DNA of 5,505 nt. Origin: Streptococcaceae bacterium (GTDB lineage Bacteria > Bacillota > Bacilli > Lactobacillales > Streptococcaceae). A program made the translations under genes and the position numbers. The notes under the pieces are model-generated. The model ran no database searches. It was given only the letters and a program-made list of their open reading frames with translations, and had not been told where the DNA came from. The stretch is taken from NCBI GenBank assembly GCA_031285105.1, contig JAITWV010000056.1, positions 1 to 5,505 on the forward strand, read 5' to 3'. This document shows, piece after piece, positions 1 through 4,046 of this stretch (its first letter is position 1; each line of letters opens with the position of its first letter).

Positions 1-265
1 CCTCGATGTATTGCCCAAACTTTCCAACATACCCTTGCAAAGAATATGTTGTTTCACGTTTGAAAATATCATCAAAGGCTTTTCCAATCATCACTCTGTC
101 AGCTTTTTCAGCTAGTTTAACTTCTTGCTTGGTTTTAAAATGTAGTGCAATCTTGTTCTCGTAAGCGATTTTACCAATCGCAATATAGTGATTGATGCTG
201 TCTGATTGAAAGACTGCCTCTGCGTATTTACCAGCAATGGTAATGGGTGTTTTGATTTTTGACAT
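1..265 (-). CDS. Unknown protein, N-terminal part (cut by window edge)
   Basis: The gene opens with ATG at 265-263 and stays open for 88 codons to the window edge, so only the N-terminal part is visible. The start is supported by GAGGA seven bases upstream, behind hairpin 296-353. The visible protein begins MSKIKTPITIAGKY and is soluble, mixed in charge and rich in Lys, Ile and Ala. I see no signal peptide, membrane segment or catalytic motif, and I do not recognise the family. It is the last visible gene of the minus-strand series and follows the 37-residue membrane protein after one intergenic hairpin. Reality of the gene is well supported by frame, ribosome site and codon use; function is unknown. 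Confidence 0.8.
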   Translation of the reverse strand, partial: MSKIKTPITIAGKYAEAVFQSDSINHYIAIGKIAYENKIALHFKTKQEVKLAEKADRVMIGKAFDDIFKRETTYSLQGYVGKFGQYIE

Positions 266-295
266 AATTTTATCCTCTTTTCTTTTGTTTAAACA

Positions 296-353
296 AAAAA
301 GACACACCGAAATAAACTAGCTGATGCCAGTCGATTTTTCAGTGTGTCTTTTT
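296..353 (-). terminator. Intergenic hairpin E1 (apical CTGGC/GCTAG family)
   Basis: In minus-strand sense the stem is GACACAC/GTGTGTC, extended by a T.G pair and GAAA/TTTC, and capped by ACTGGC-ATCA-GCTAGT with one G.U pair. It is preceded by an A-run and followed by TTTTTT, so it has the form of an intrinsic terminator that could work in both directions. It lies between the 37-residue gene and the next ribosome site, only about 31 bases before the ATG at 265, and I see no promoter after it. Apex and A-rich flank match those of hairpin 1696-1746. Confidence 0.75.
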
Positions 354-378
354 GTAATTAGTTCTTTTATTCTTAGTT
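354..378 (-). repeat. A-rich flank repeat, copy 1
   Basis: This 25-base stretch beside hairpin E1 matches 1747-1771 at 23 of 25 positions and shares its core (plus-strand TTCTTTT-N-TTCTTA) with 4025-4046. It begins at or just after a stop codon in each case, here two bases beyond the stop of the 37-residue gene. An ordinary terminator does not need such a conserved flank, so the flank and hairpin together behave as one repeated intergenic unit. Confidence 0.65.
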
Positions 379-379
379 T

Positions 380-493
380 TTAATCTTCATACTCTTTTAT
401 AAGTTTATACAAGTTGTATCTGAAGATTGCGTATGATACAGCACCCCAAATACTAACGATTGCAATAATCATCAGTCCAAAAAATAATATCAT
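380..493 (-). CDS. Small membrane protein, 37 residues
   Basis: The start ATG (493-491) shares four bases (ATGA) with the stop of the 71-residue gene, and AAGGAG stands six bases upstream inside that gene. Translation is therefore probably coupled. The product begins MILFFGLMIIAIVSIWG. It has one hydrophobic helix at about residues 2-24, then a short charged tail (FRYNLYKLIKEYED). It should be an inner-membrane protein. I do not recognise a family; a holin-like accessory, a membrane-active toxin or a small regulator are all possible. The arrangement repeats that of the 73- and 45-residue pair at 2082-1770. It ends just before the repeated flank and hairpin E1. Confidence 0.8.
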   Translation of the reverse strand: MILFFGLMIIAIVSIWGAVSYAIFRYNLYKLIKEYED

Positions 494-705
494 TTGATAC
501 TCCTTTTTCCTGTTTTTTCACGTTTTTTCTCCAGTTCTTCTTTCAACTTCATTCTATCCATTTTTATCTGAATATCTTTCAGTCTAACTGCCTGTAATTT
601 ATCTACAAAGACAACAAGCTCGATAACAAAAAGAAATGCCAAAGCAATAGATAAAATTTGTGAAGGGATTTCTAGCTTAGAAAAATCGCTTAACCATTTA
701 AGCAT
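490..705 (-). CDS. Small membrane protein with basic coiled-coil tail, 71 residues
   Basis: ATG at 705-703 is preceded by AAAGG at a good distance. The protein has a short amphipathic start (MLKWLSDFSKLEIPSQ), one membrane helix at about residues 16-35 and then a long charged helix rich in Lys, Arg and Glu (about residues 36-71, for example KLKEELEKKREK). This helix could form a coiled coil in the cytoplasm. The gene follows an 11-bp inverted repeat at 717-749 and overlaps the next small membrane gene by ATGA. Its layout resembles a holin or a phage membrane anchor, but nothing identifies the function. It is not next to a lysin gene, which argues against a classical holin. Confidence 0.85.
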   Translation of the reverse strand: MLKWLSDFSKLEIPSQILSIALAFLFVIELVVFVDKLQAVRLKDIQIKMDRMKLKEELEKKREKTGKRSIK

Positions 706-716
706 ATTTATACCTT

Positions 717-749
717 TAGTGTATCACGATTAATTAAAGTGATACACTA
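717..749. promoter_or_regulatory. Perfect 11-bp inverted repeat (hairpin E6 or operator)
   Basis: TAGTGTATCAC at 717-727 and GTGATACACTA at 739-749 are perfect inverted copies around an 11-base AT-only spacer apart from its first G. The repeat lies between the stop of the 99-residue gene and the AAAGG ribosome site of the 71-residue gene. In minus sense it follows an A/G-rich tract like those before the other hairpins but has no T-run after it, so it does not look like a terminator for the operon. It may be an RNA hairpin in the leader of the 71-residue gene or a repressor operator. Confidence 0.6.
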
Positions 750-776
750 CTTTCTTTTCTTCTTTTGTTTATATTA

Positions 777-1076
777 TTAATATTCCATAACTAACTTGCG
801 TTCCTGCTCGATTGCCCATACAATTTTATCCAATTCATTAAAATCAAGAGAAATATAAAAATCTTCTTCATCAATTATTGTTCCGTCAAGATTAAACATA
901 GAGAACTGAATTGCATCCCCCTCAAAGTAAATAGGGTTTAGCAAATAAGTTAATCCGTGTTCTGTATAACGAATTACTGGCAAGTCAACAAGCTCCCCGT
1001 ATTCTTCTTCATCTGCAAAGAGACTTTTGAAAAATTCGGGTGCGGTTTCAATTTGTTCTTTTTTAGTAATATACAT
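777..1076 (-). CDS. Acidic unknown protein, 99 residues
   Basis: ATG at 1076 follows the 194-residue gene by 15 bases. The ribosome site TTAGGAG overlaps the stop codon (TAG) of that gene, with a slightly long spacing of about 12 bases, so the two genes are co-translated or nearly so. The protein has about 23 Asp/Glu against 7 Lys/Arg. It has an acidic cluster near residue 22 (DEEEYGE) and another near residues 69-73. Aromatic residues are frequent, and there is no signal peptide or membrane helix. It is likely a compact cytoplasmic protein. Family not recognised. High negative charge in a small phage protein fits a DNA mimic or an inhibitor of a host enzyme, but that is inference from charge alone. 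Confidence 0.85.
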   Translation of the reverse strand: MYITKKEQIETAPEFFKSLFADEEEYGELVDLPVIRYTEHGLTYLLNPIYFEGDAIQFSMFNLDGTIIDEEDFYISLDFNELDKIVWAIEQERKLVMEY

Positions 1077-1091
1077 AATATTCTGCTACTC

Positions 1092-1676
1092 CTAAGCTAA
1101 TTGTTCTGCTGTTAAAGTGATTTTTCCTTGCTCGATCATTTGAGCTAAGTCAGAAATTTTAAAAGAAATATACTTTTTATCATTCTCACTAGACCAGTAA
1201 TCAAACTCCAATTCCACCATATCCTCATTTAGATAGATGCTAGAATTTTTACTCATGTGAAATCCACGAAAAGAATAAAAATCTTTTAATTCGTCATTGC
1301 TATATTTGTTCATCCACTCGACTTCGATTAAAGGCAAAACAGTGTCCTCAAGATAGTTGTAAACAATCTCGTCATTTTCATCGTGTTCGTACTTTTCGTT
1401 ACCGTCTACATTAATAAAAAGTTCATCATCAACGTATTTATAAAAATCTAGTTCTTCAAGGATGTCAGCAGGATCAGCGGAGTGTAGTAATTCCATTAAA
1501 TCGGATGTTCCATACACTTCAAGCTCGTTTAATAATTTGCTTGTTTCATCTAAAGTCCCTAAATATCCGTAAAAATTATCTACTAAATTATAACGATAGA
1601 TACTCATGGTCTCATATTTGTCGAAATATAGATTTTTTAAAAAATCAGCAACAGTTTTAGCAGTTAGTTTAGTCAT
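1092..1676 (-). CDS. Strongly acidic unknown protein, 194 residues
   Basis: ATG at 1676 has AAGGAG seven bases upstream, and only about 20 bases separate the start from hairpin E2. The protein holds about 42 Asp/Glu against 16 Lys/Arg, many in runs (DPADILEELDFYKYVDDE at about 68-85, DGNEKYEHDENDE at 91-103, and again near 151-159), together with many Tyr and Phe. No membrane segment or known catalytic motif is visible. It forms a two-gene unit with the acidic 99-residue gene downstream, since its stop codon lies in that gene's ribosome site. Family not recognised. It could be a DNA-mimic or anti-defence protein, or an ordinary early accessory protein. Confidence 0.88.
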   Translation of the reverse strand: MTKLTAKTVADFLKNLYFDKYETMSIYRYNLVDNFYGYLGTLDETSKLLNELEVYGTSDLMELLHSADPADILEELDFYKYVDDELFINVDGNEKYEHDENDEIVYNYLEDTVLPLIEVEWMNKYSNDELKDFYSFRGFHMSKNSSIYLNEDMVELEFDYWSSENDKKYISFKISDLAQMIEQGKITLTAEQLA

Positions 1677-1695
1677 TTCTTTTCTCCTTCAAATG

Positions 1696-1746
1696 AAAAA
1701 GGACACGAAAATAGACTAGCATTAGCCAGTATTTTCGTGTCCTTTT
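1696..1746 (-). terminator. Intergenic hairpin E2 (apical CTGGC/GCTAG family)
   Basis: This is the strongest member of the family. GGACACGAAAATA (1701-1713) pairs perfectly with 1730-1742, flanking A and T runs extend the stem, and the apex in minus sense is CTGGC-TAAT-GCTAG with one G.U pair. In minus sense it is followed by TTTTT and then, within 20 bases, by AAGGAG and the ATG at 1676. A promoter cannot fit there, so the downstream acidic genes must depend on read-through, antitermination or processing of the transcript. Confidence 0.8.
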
Positions 1747-1771
1747 GTAATTAATTCTTTTTTTCTTAGTT
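1747..1771 (-). repeat. A-rich flank repeat, copy 2
   Basis: This 25-base stretch differs from 354-378 at two positions only and shares 17 of 18 core bases with the copy at 4025-4046. It begins at the stop codon (1770-1772) of the 45-residue gene and leads into hairpin E2, so stop, flank and hairpin keep the same order as in the other copies. Confidence 0.65.
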
Positions 1772-1907
1772 ATTCATTAATTGATTTTCGCTCTGACAAC
1801 CACTCTTTGATTTCAAATTTGGTTAGATCGAATACAACGTATGCAGGTATTAGAATAATACTAACGCTTAGAGCCACGTTTATTATTCTTCCTAGTATTA
1901 CGAACAT
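1770..1907 (-). CDS. Small membrane protein, 45 residues, overlapping the 73-residue gene
   Basis: This gene lies in another frame over the last 47 bases of the 73-residue gene. The start ATG (1907-1905) has a perfect AGGAGG seven bases upstream, embedded in that gene's coding sequence, which is the main reason to accept it. The product begins MFVILGRIINVALSVS. It has one hydrophobic helix at about residues 2-26 and a charged tail (FEIKEWLSERKSINE). It is predicted to sit in the membrane. Family not recognised. With the upstream gene it forms a pair like the 71/37 pair: first a membrane protein with a basic tail, then a tiny one-helix protein overlapping its 3' end. Confidence 0.8.
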   Translation of the reverse strand: MFVILGRIINVALSVSIILIPAYVVFDLTKFEIKEWLSERKSINE

Positions 1908-2082
1908 TCTTTTTCCTCCTCTTAAAAGTCTTATTATATTCTCTACGATTAAGTTTGTATGTCCTTCTGAAATCTCTTAATTTCATGTACTGCAAAACAA
2001 TCCATAAAATTAATAAGATATAAGAAAACCATTCAGGAAAACCTAAATATTCTTTTAACACCGATAGTAATTTTTCGGGCAT
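1861..2082 (-). CDS. Small membrane protein with very basic tail, 73 residues
   Basis: ATG at 2082 has GAAAGGAT seven bases upstream. After a short start (MPEKLLSVLKEYLGFPEW) there is one membrane helix at about residues 18-34, then about 40 residues dominated by Arg, Lys and Asn (for example NKTFKRRKKNVRNTRKNNKR). The tail should face the cytoplasm by the positive-inside rule and could bind nucleic acid or anionic lipid. Part of its Lys/Arg/Asn bias may reflect the purine-rich strand that also encodes the AGGAGG site of the overlapping 45-residue gene. Family not recognised; holin-like or membrane-anchoring roles are guesses. Confidence 0.82.
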   Translation of the reverse strand: MPEKLLSVLKEYLGFPEWFSYILLILWIVLQYMKLRDFRRTYKLNRREYNKTFKRRKKNVRNTRKNNKRGSKR

Positions 2083-2105
2083 AAAGTAATCCTTTCAATT
2101 AATGT

Positions 2106-2142
2106 AACACGCAACAATTTATATATCAACGCCTTGCGTGTT
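2106..2142 (-). other. Intergenic hairpin E5 (large loop)
   Basis: AACACGCAA (2106-2114) and TTGCGTGTT (2134-2142) form a perfect 9-bp stem around a 19-base loop. It lies between the methyltransferase stop and the 73-residue gene's ribosome site. In minus sense it is preceded by an A-rich tract containing AAGAACAAAA, like the tracts before E1-E3, but its loop and stem differ from that family. No T-run follows in minus sense. On the plus strand TTTCGTTTTTTG follows, so plus-strand termination is possible. Confidence 0.6.
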
Positions 2143-2170
2143 TCGTTTTTTGTTCTTTGATTTTTAATTA

Positions 2171-3160
2171 TTAAAATAAAGCTAATTGTGCTGTTTCTTC
2201 CTTAATTTCAGCTAGTCCTTCCACCACATTATAGTGGATCACTTGAAGTCCTATTTTTAAATCAGAAAAACGTTCAATCACTTTTCCAACCATTTCCTTA
2301 GATTTTTCAATCAGAATGGAATGTCTTTTAAGATTGTGGCTTGCAATACCAGTAACGCCACTGCCTGCAAACATATCAAGCACTACTTCATCATTTGATA
2401 AAGTAGTCAACTTAATAAGTTCTTCCAGCAATGAAACTGGTTTTTGGTTAGGATGAATACGCTCGGCTTTTGCATCGGGTGCGAAATCAAAGGTTGGTGG
2501 TATCATAAATGATGCCCCACTCATGAAATATCCAGTGTCTACTCCGTGAGCTTTATTTGCTTTTGCGTTAGGTCGAAGATTTCTAGCTTTCCCTTTTGAA
2601 AATATAAGTATATCTTCACTGTTCTTAGCTGTTCGTCCAGTATTTGCGACAAATGAACCCTTTTTCCATGATGTTTTAGCGTAGTATTCAAACCCTGCAT
2701 TTTCAGCCATTTTCTTAATGTCGTAAAGGTAGTCAAAGTTCGTGGCACTCTCAGAAGGTAGAAATTGAACCCAAAATGAGCCTTGCTTTAATACCCTCGC
2801 CTGCTCCATGATGTCAGATTGCGTATAACGAAAACTTTCATAATGTTCAGAACCAAATGCACGATTGCCCCCTTTATGAGCTTTTTCATCTAAATAAGGG
2901 TGGTCTGTGATGATAACATCTATGCTTTCGTCTTTCAGGAATGATAAATCTTTACCGTTCCCTTCAATTAGCAAAGTCGATAAGGCATCACTTGTAGCTT
3001 GATAGATACCTTTGTCAATTCTCTCGAAAGTCGTTCCCAACGCCTCATAAATTCTAGCTCGTAAAGAATGTGGCTTAATTTCTTCTAACTCTCCATACGC
3101 TTTTTTAAGCGTGAAAGGTTGTGCTTTAAATGTATTTAATAATTGTGTCGTAATCGTCAT
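2171..3160 (-). CDS. DNA methyltransferase (beta-class, N6-adenine or N4-cytosine)
   Basis: The 329-residue product transfers a methyl group from S-adenosylmethionine to an exocyclic amino group in DNA. Residues 1-55 are helical, resemble a winged helix and could bind DNA. Motif IV is DHPY at 86-89 inside DVIITDHPYLD. HPNQKP (236-241) and DMFAGSGVTG (262-271) are the S-adenosylmethionine-binding motifs, and ILIEKS (282-287) gives the acidic ribose-contacting residue. The order IV then I marks the beta class. The middle region (about 95-215) would hold target recognition. The usual motif IV is (D/N/S)PP(Y/F), so His replaces the first Pro. The start overlaps the 146-residue gene by ATGA, with AGAGG seven bases upstream. 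No restriction enzyme gene is visible, so this looks like an orphan phage methylase that may protect phage DNA. Target base and sequence cannot be read from the sequence. Confidence 0.92.
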   Translation of the reverse strand: MTITTQLLNTFKAQPFTLKKAYGELEEIKPHSLRARIYEALGTTFERIDKGIYQATSDALSTLLIEGNGKDLSFLKDESIDVIITDHPYLDEKAHKGGNRAFGSEHYESFRYTQSDIMEQARVLKQGSFWVQFLPSESATNFDYLYDIKKMAENAGFEYYAKTSWKKGSFVANTGRTAKNSEDILIFSKGKARNLRPNAKANKAHGVDTGYFMSGASFMIPPTFDFAPDAKAERIHPNQKPVSLLEELIKLTTLSNDEVVLDMFAGSGVTGIASHNLKRHSILIEKSKEMVGKVIERFSDLKIGLQVIHYNVVEGLAEIKEETAQLALF

Positions 3161-3597
3161 GCTACCGCCTCTTTTCTAACGTTAGAACCGTTTAATTTCG
3201 ATCTTAAACCACGATATTTGCTAAGTATCTGTTCAATCACTTGTGTTGCCTGCTCGGCATCATCAAAGCGATAAATGTGATTATAATAAGCAAAATTCGT
3301 GTTCAGATTTCCACTACGCTGAATATCGTCTAAAATTTCGTCATACATTGCTTGCTCGCCAATCAGTAAATTCCAGTAGTTTCTTTCGATGCGTTCAATC
3401 TGTCTAAAGTCTGAATTTTTATCTGATTTAGATAAGGTCTCATATTTAGAAAGACTGTCGTTTAGTAAAAAACTTTTGAGGTTAACTTCTAGCTGGTCGA
3501 TCAGCAAATTCTGATGTTTATAAATAAAATCAGAAACGACTGAATTGTTGTAGTCGATTTTTCCGTTTTCTAAAGTCGGCAATGTTGGTCTCGGCAT
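3157..3597 (-). CDS. Unknown protein, 146 residues, coupled to the methyltransferase
   Basis: ATG at 3597 follows AAAGGAG with an eight-base gap. The stop shares ATGA with the methyltransferase start, so the two are translationally coupled and may work together. The protein starts MPRPTLPTLENGKIDYN. It looks mostly helical and mixed in charge, with a Lys/Arg/Ser-rich C-terminus (KYRGLRSKLNGSNVRKE). No membrane segment, zinc-binding cysteines or catalytic motif is visible. Family not recognised. Coupling suggests a partner or accessory of the methylase or a shared early-expression need, which is inference from position only. Confidence 0.87.
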   Translation of the reverse strand: MPRPTLPTLENGKIDYNNSVVSDFIYKHQNLLIDQLEVNLKSFLLNDSLSKYETLSKSDKNSDFRQIERIERNYWNLLIGEQAMYDEILDDIQRSGNLNTNFAYYNHIYRFDDAEQATQVIEQILSKYRGLRSKLNGSNVRKEAVA

Positions 3598-3630
3598 AAT
3601 AATTTCTCCTTTTTCTTTTCGTCTTTATAT

Positions 3631-3658
3631 TTGAATATGATTAAATTTATGTTAAAAT
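3631..3658 (+). promoter_or_regulatory. Plus-strand promoter candidate (extended -10)
   Basis: TTGAAT (3631-3636) and TAAAAT (3653-3658) are 16 bases apart, and TG at 3650-3651 gives an extended -10. The upstream bases are AT-rich. It points against all the coding genes and would start RNA near 3665, in a stretch with no minus-strand gene. A hairpin series ending in an intrinsic terminator lies about 65-95 bases downstream. Confidence 0.5.
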
Positions 3659-3664
3659 AGTTGG

Positions 3665-3758
3665 TGCAAGGGATTGTTTGGGACAATCCCTCACGTCTGC
3701 AACACGTTAGGCGTTTTGAATTTGGTCGGACTTATTCTTTATCGAATAAGTCTTTTTT
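3665..3758 (+). ncRNA. Candidate plus-strand small RNA, about 94 nt
   Basis: Between the promoter candidate 3631-3658 and terminator 3729-3758 the plus strand holds three stems. Stem 1 is AGGGATTGT (3669-3677) with ACAATCCCT (3683-3691), nine perfect pairs and a five-base loop. Stem 2 is ACGTCT (3693-3698) with AGGCGT (3709-3714), six pairs including one G.U, with a ten-base loop GCAACACGTT. Stem 3 is the terminator. The stretch is locally richer in G and C than its surroundings and has no minus-strand gene except the last codons of the 33-residue ORF, which the RNA overlaps by about 27 bases. This suggests an antisense RNA acting on the 3' end of that message. A GTG-started 36-codon plus-strand frame from 3664 exists but has no ribosome site. 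Structured leader of the minus-strand operon is the alternative. Confidence 0.45.
3729..3758 (+). terminator. Intrinsic terminator, plus strand
   Basis: GACTTATTC (3729-3737) pairs perfectly with GAATAAGTC (3744-3752) around a six-base loop and is followed by TTTTTT (3753-3758). On the minus strand there is no T-run after the stem, so it terminates plus-strand RNA only. It overlaps the last codons and stop of the 33-residue minus-strand ORF. Confidence 0.65.
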
Positions 3759-3833
3759 GATTTTCCGGAAATAGTAAATTGCCATTAAACCGTAAGCAAT
3801 TTCGCTTAGGCAAATAGATAGCAAAAATTCCAA
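3732..3833 (-). CDS. Tiny membrane peptide, 33 residues (toxin-like or broken gene)
   Basis: The peptide has one hydrophobic helix (about residues 2-22, EFLLSICLSEIAYGLMAIYY) and a basic then acidic tail (FRKIKKDLFDKE). It starts at TTG (3833-3831), with GAGAGGG eight bases upstream; no ATG is available. The frame stays open upstream to a TGA near 3865 and gives plausible residues there (NWERERY), so the real start or an upstream lesion is uncertain. A second frame beginning at TTG 3876, with a perfect AAGGAG seven bases upstream, runs through the same DNA (45 codons to 3739) but gives a less natural protein. Size and shape resemble type I toxins of Gram-positive bacteria, and a convergent small RNA candidate overlaps its 3' end. 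No promoter of its own is visible. Confidence 0.5.
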   Translation of the reverse strand: MEFLLSICLSEIAYGLMAIYYFRKIKKDLFDKE

Positions 3834-3927
3834 ATATCTTTCCCTCTCCCAATTCGTTCCAACTCAATAGCTTCAACTAATCACTCCTTAACTATTGGCA
3901 TAGTATTTGTGCGAGTGTTAGGTAGCC

Positions 3928-3956
3928 TTGACAGTGTGCAACCAACATATTTTTAT
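3928..3956 (+). promoter_or_regulatory. Second plus-strand promoter candidate
   Basis: A consensus TTGACA (3928-3933) is followed after 17 bases by TTTTAT (3951-3956), which matches the -10 consensus at four of six positions. RNA starting near 3963 would meet hairpin E3 and its plus-strand TTTTTT at 4019-4024, giving a transcript of about 60 nt. The weak -10 keeps confidence low. Confidence 0.3.
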
Positions 3957-3973
3957 TTAATCTATTTAACTTT

Positions 3974-4024
3974 AAAGACACAAAAAACAAAACAGCGTAT
4001 GCTAGATGTTTTCGTGTCTTTTTT
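3974..4024. terminator. Intergenic hairpin E3 (GACAC family, reads best as plus-strand terminator)
   Basis: Outer arms GACAC/GTGTC (3977-3981, 4014-4018) and AAAAC/GTTTT close on an apex that in minus sense is CTAGC-ATAC-GCTG. The plus-strand side ends in TTTTTT, the minus side only in TTT, so termination should be stronger for plus-strand RNA. It stands just after the nuclease gene. The stem is less perfect than E1 and E2, but outer arms, apex and flank show membership of the same family. Confidence 0.65.
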
Positions 4025-4046
4025 AGTTAATTCTTTTGTTCTTATT
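4025..4046 (-). repeat. A-rich flank repeat, copy 3
   Basis: In minus sense this begins with the nuclease stop codon TAA and continues GAACAAAAGAATTAAC, matching the copies at 1747-1771 (17 of 18 core bases) and 354-378. As in those copies it leads straight into a GACAC hairpin. Confidence 0.6.

Larger units (their letters stand above)
3834..4024. other. Gene-poor interval between nuclease and small membrane ORF
   Basis: This stretch of about 190 bases has no supported gene, which is unusual in so compact a region. It contains the AAGGAG site at about 3884-3889 with a TTG start at 3876, a plus-strand promoter candidate at 3928-3956 and hairpin E3. The upper part (about 3880-3950) is less AT-rich than its neighbours and has no clear fold. 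Confidence 0.5.

Noticed and set aside
490..705. Classical holin assignment for the 71-residue protein
   Set aside because: It has one membrane helix and a basic tail, but no endolysin gene is near and the setting is early rather than lysis.
2539..2748. Minus-strand frame of 69 codons inside the methyltransferase
   Set aside because: It is a shifted frame of a gene with clear motifs and has no ribosome site.
3669..3691. Solitary CRISPR repeat (RNA anti-CRISPR) or CRISPR array
   Set aside because: Only one short stem is present and it does not match streptococcal repeats I can recall; no repeated spacing is seen.
3693..3714. Pairing between the small RNA loop and hairpin E5 (shared AACACG)
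   Set aside because: Only six to seven complementary bases, which is expected by chance at this length.
3665..3758. tRNA gene
   Set aside because: No acceptor stem, T-arm motif or cloverleaf can be formed.
3664..3774. Plus-strand GTG-started frame of 36 codons and a TTG frame inside the small RNA candidate
   Set aside because: There is no properly spaced ribosome site, and the frames cross the hairpins and terminator, which read better as structured RNA.
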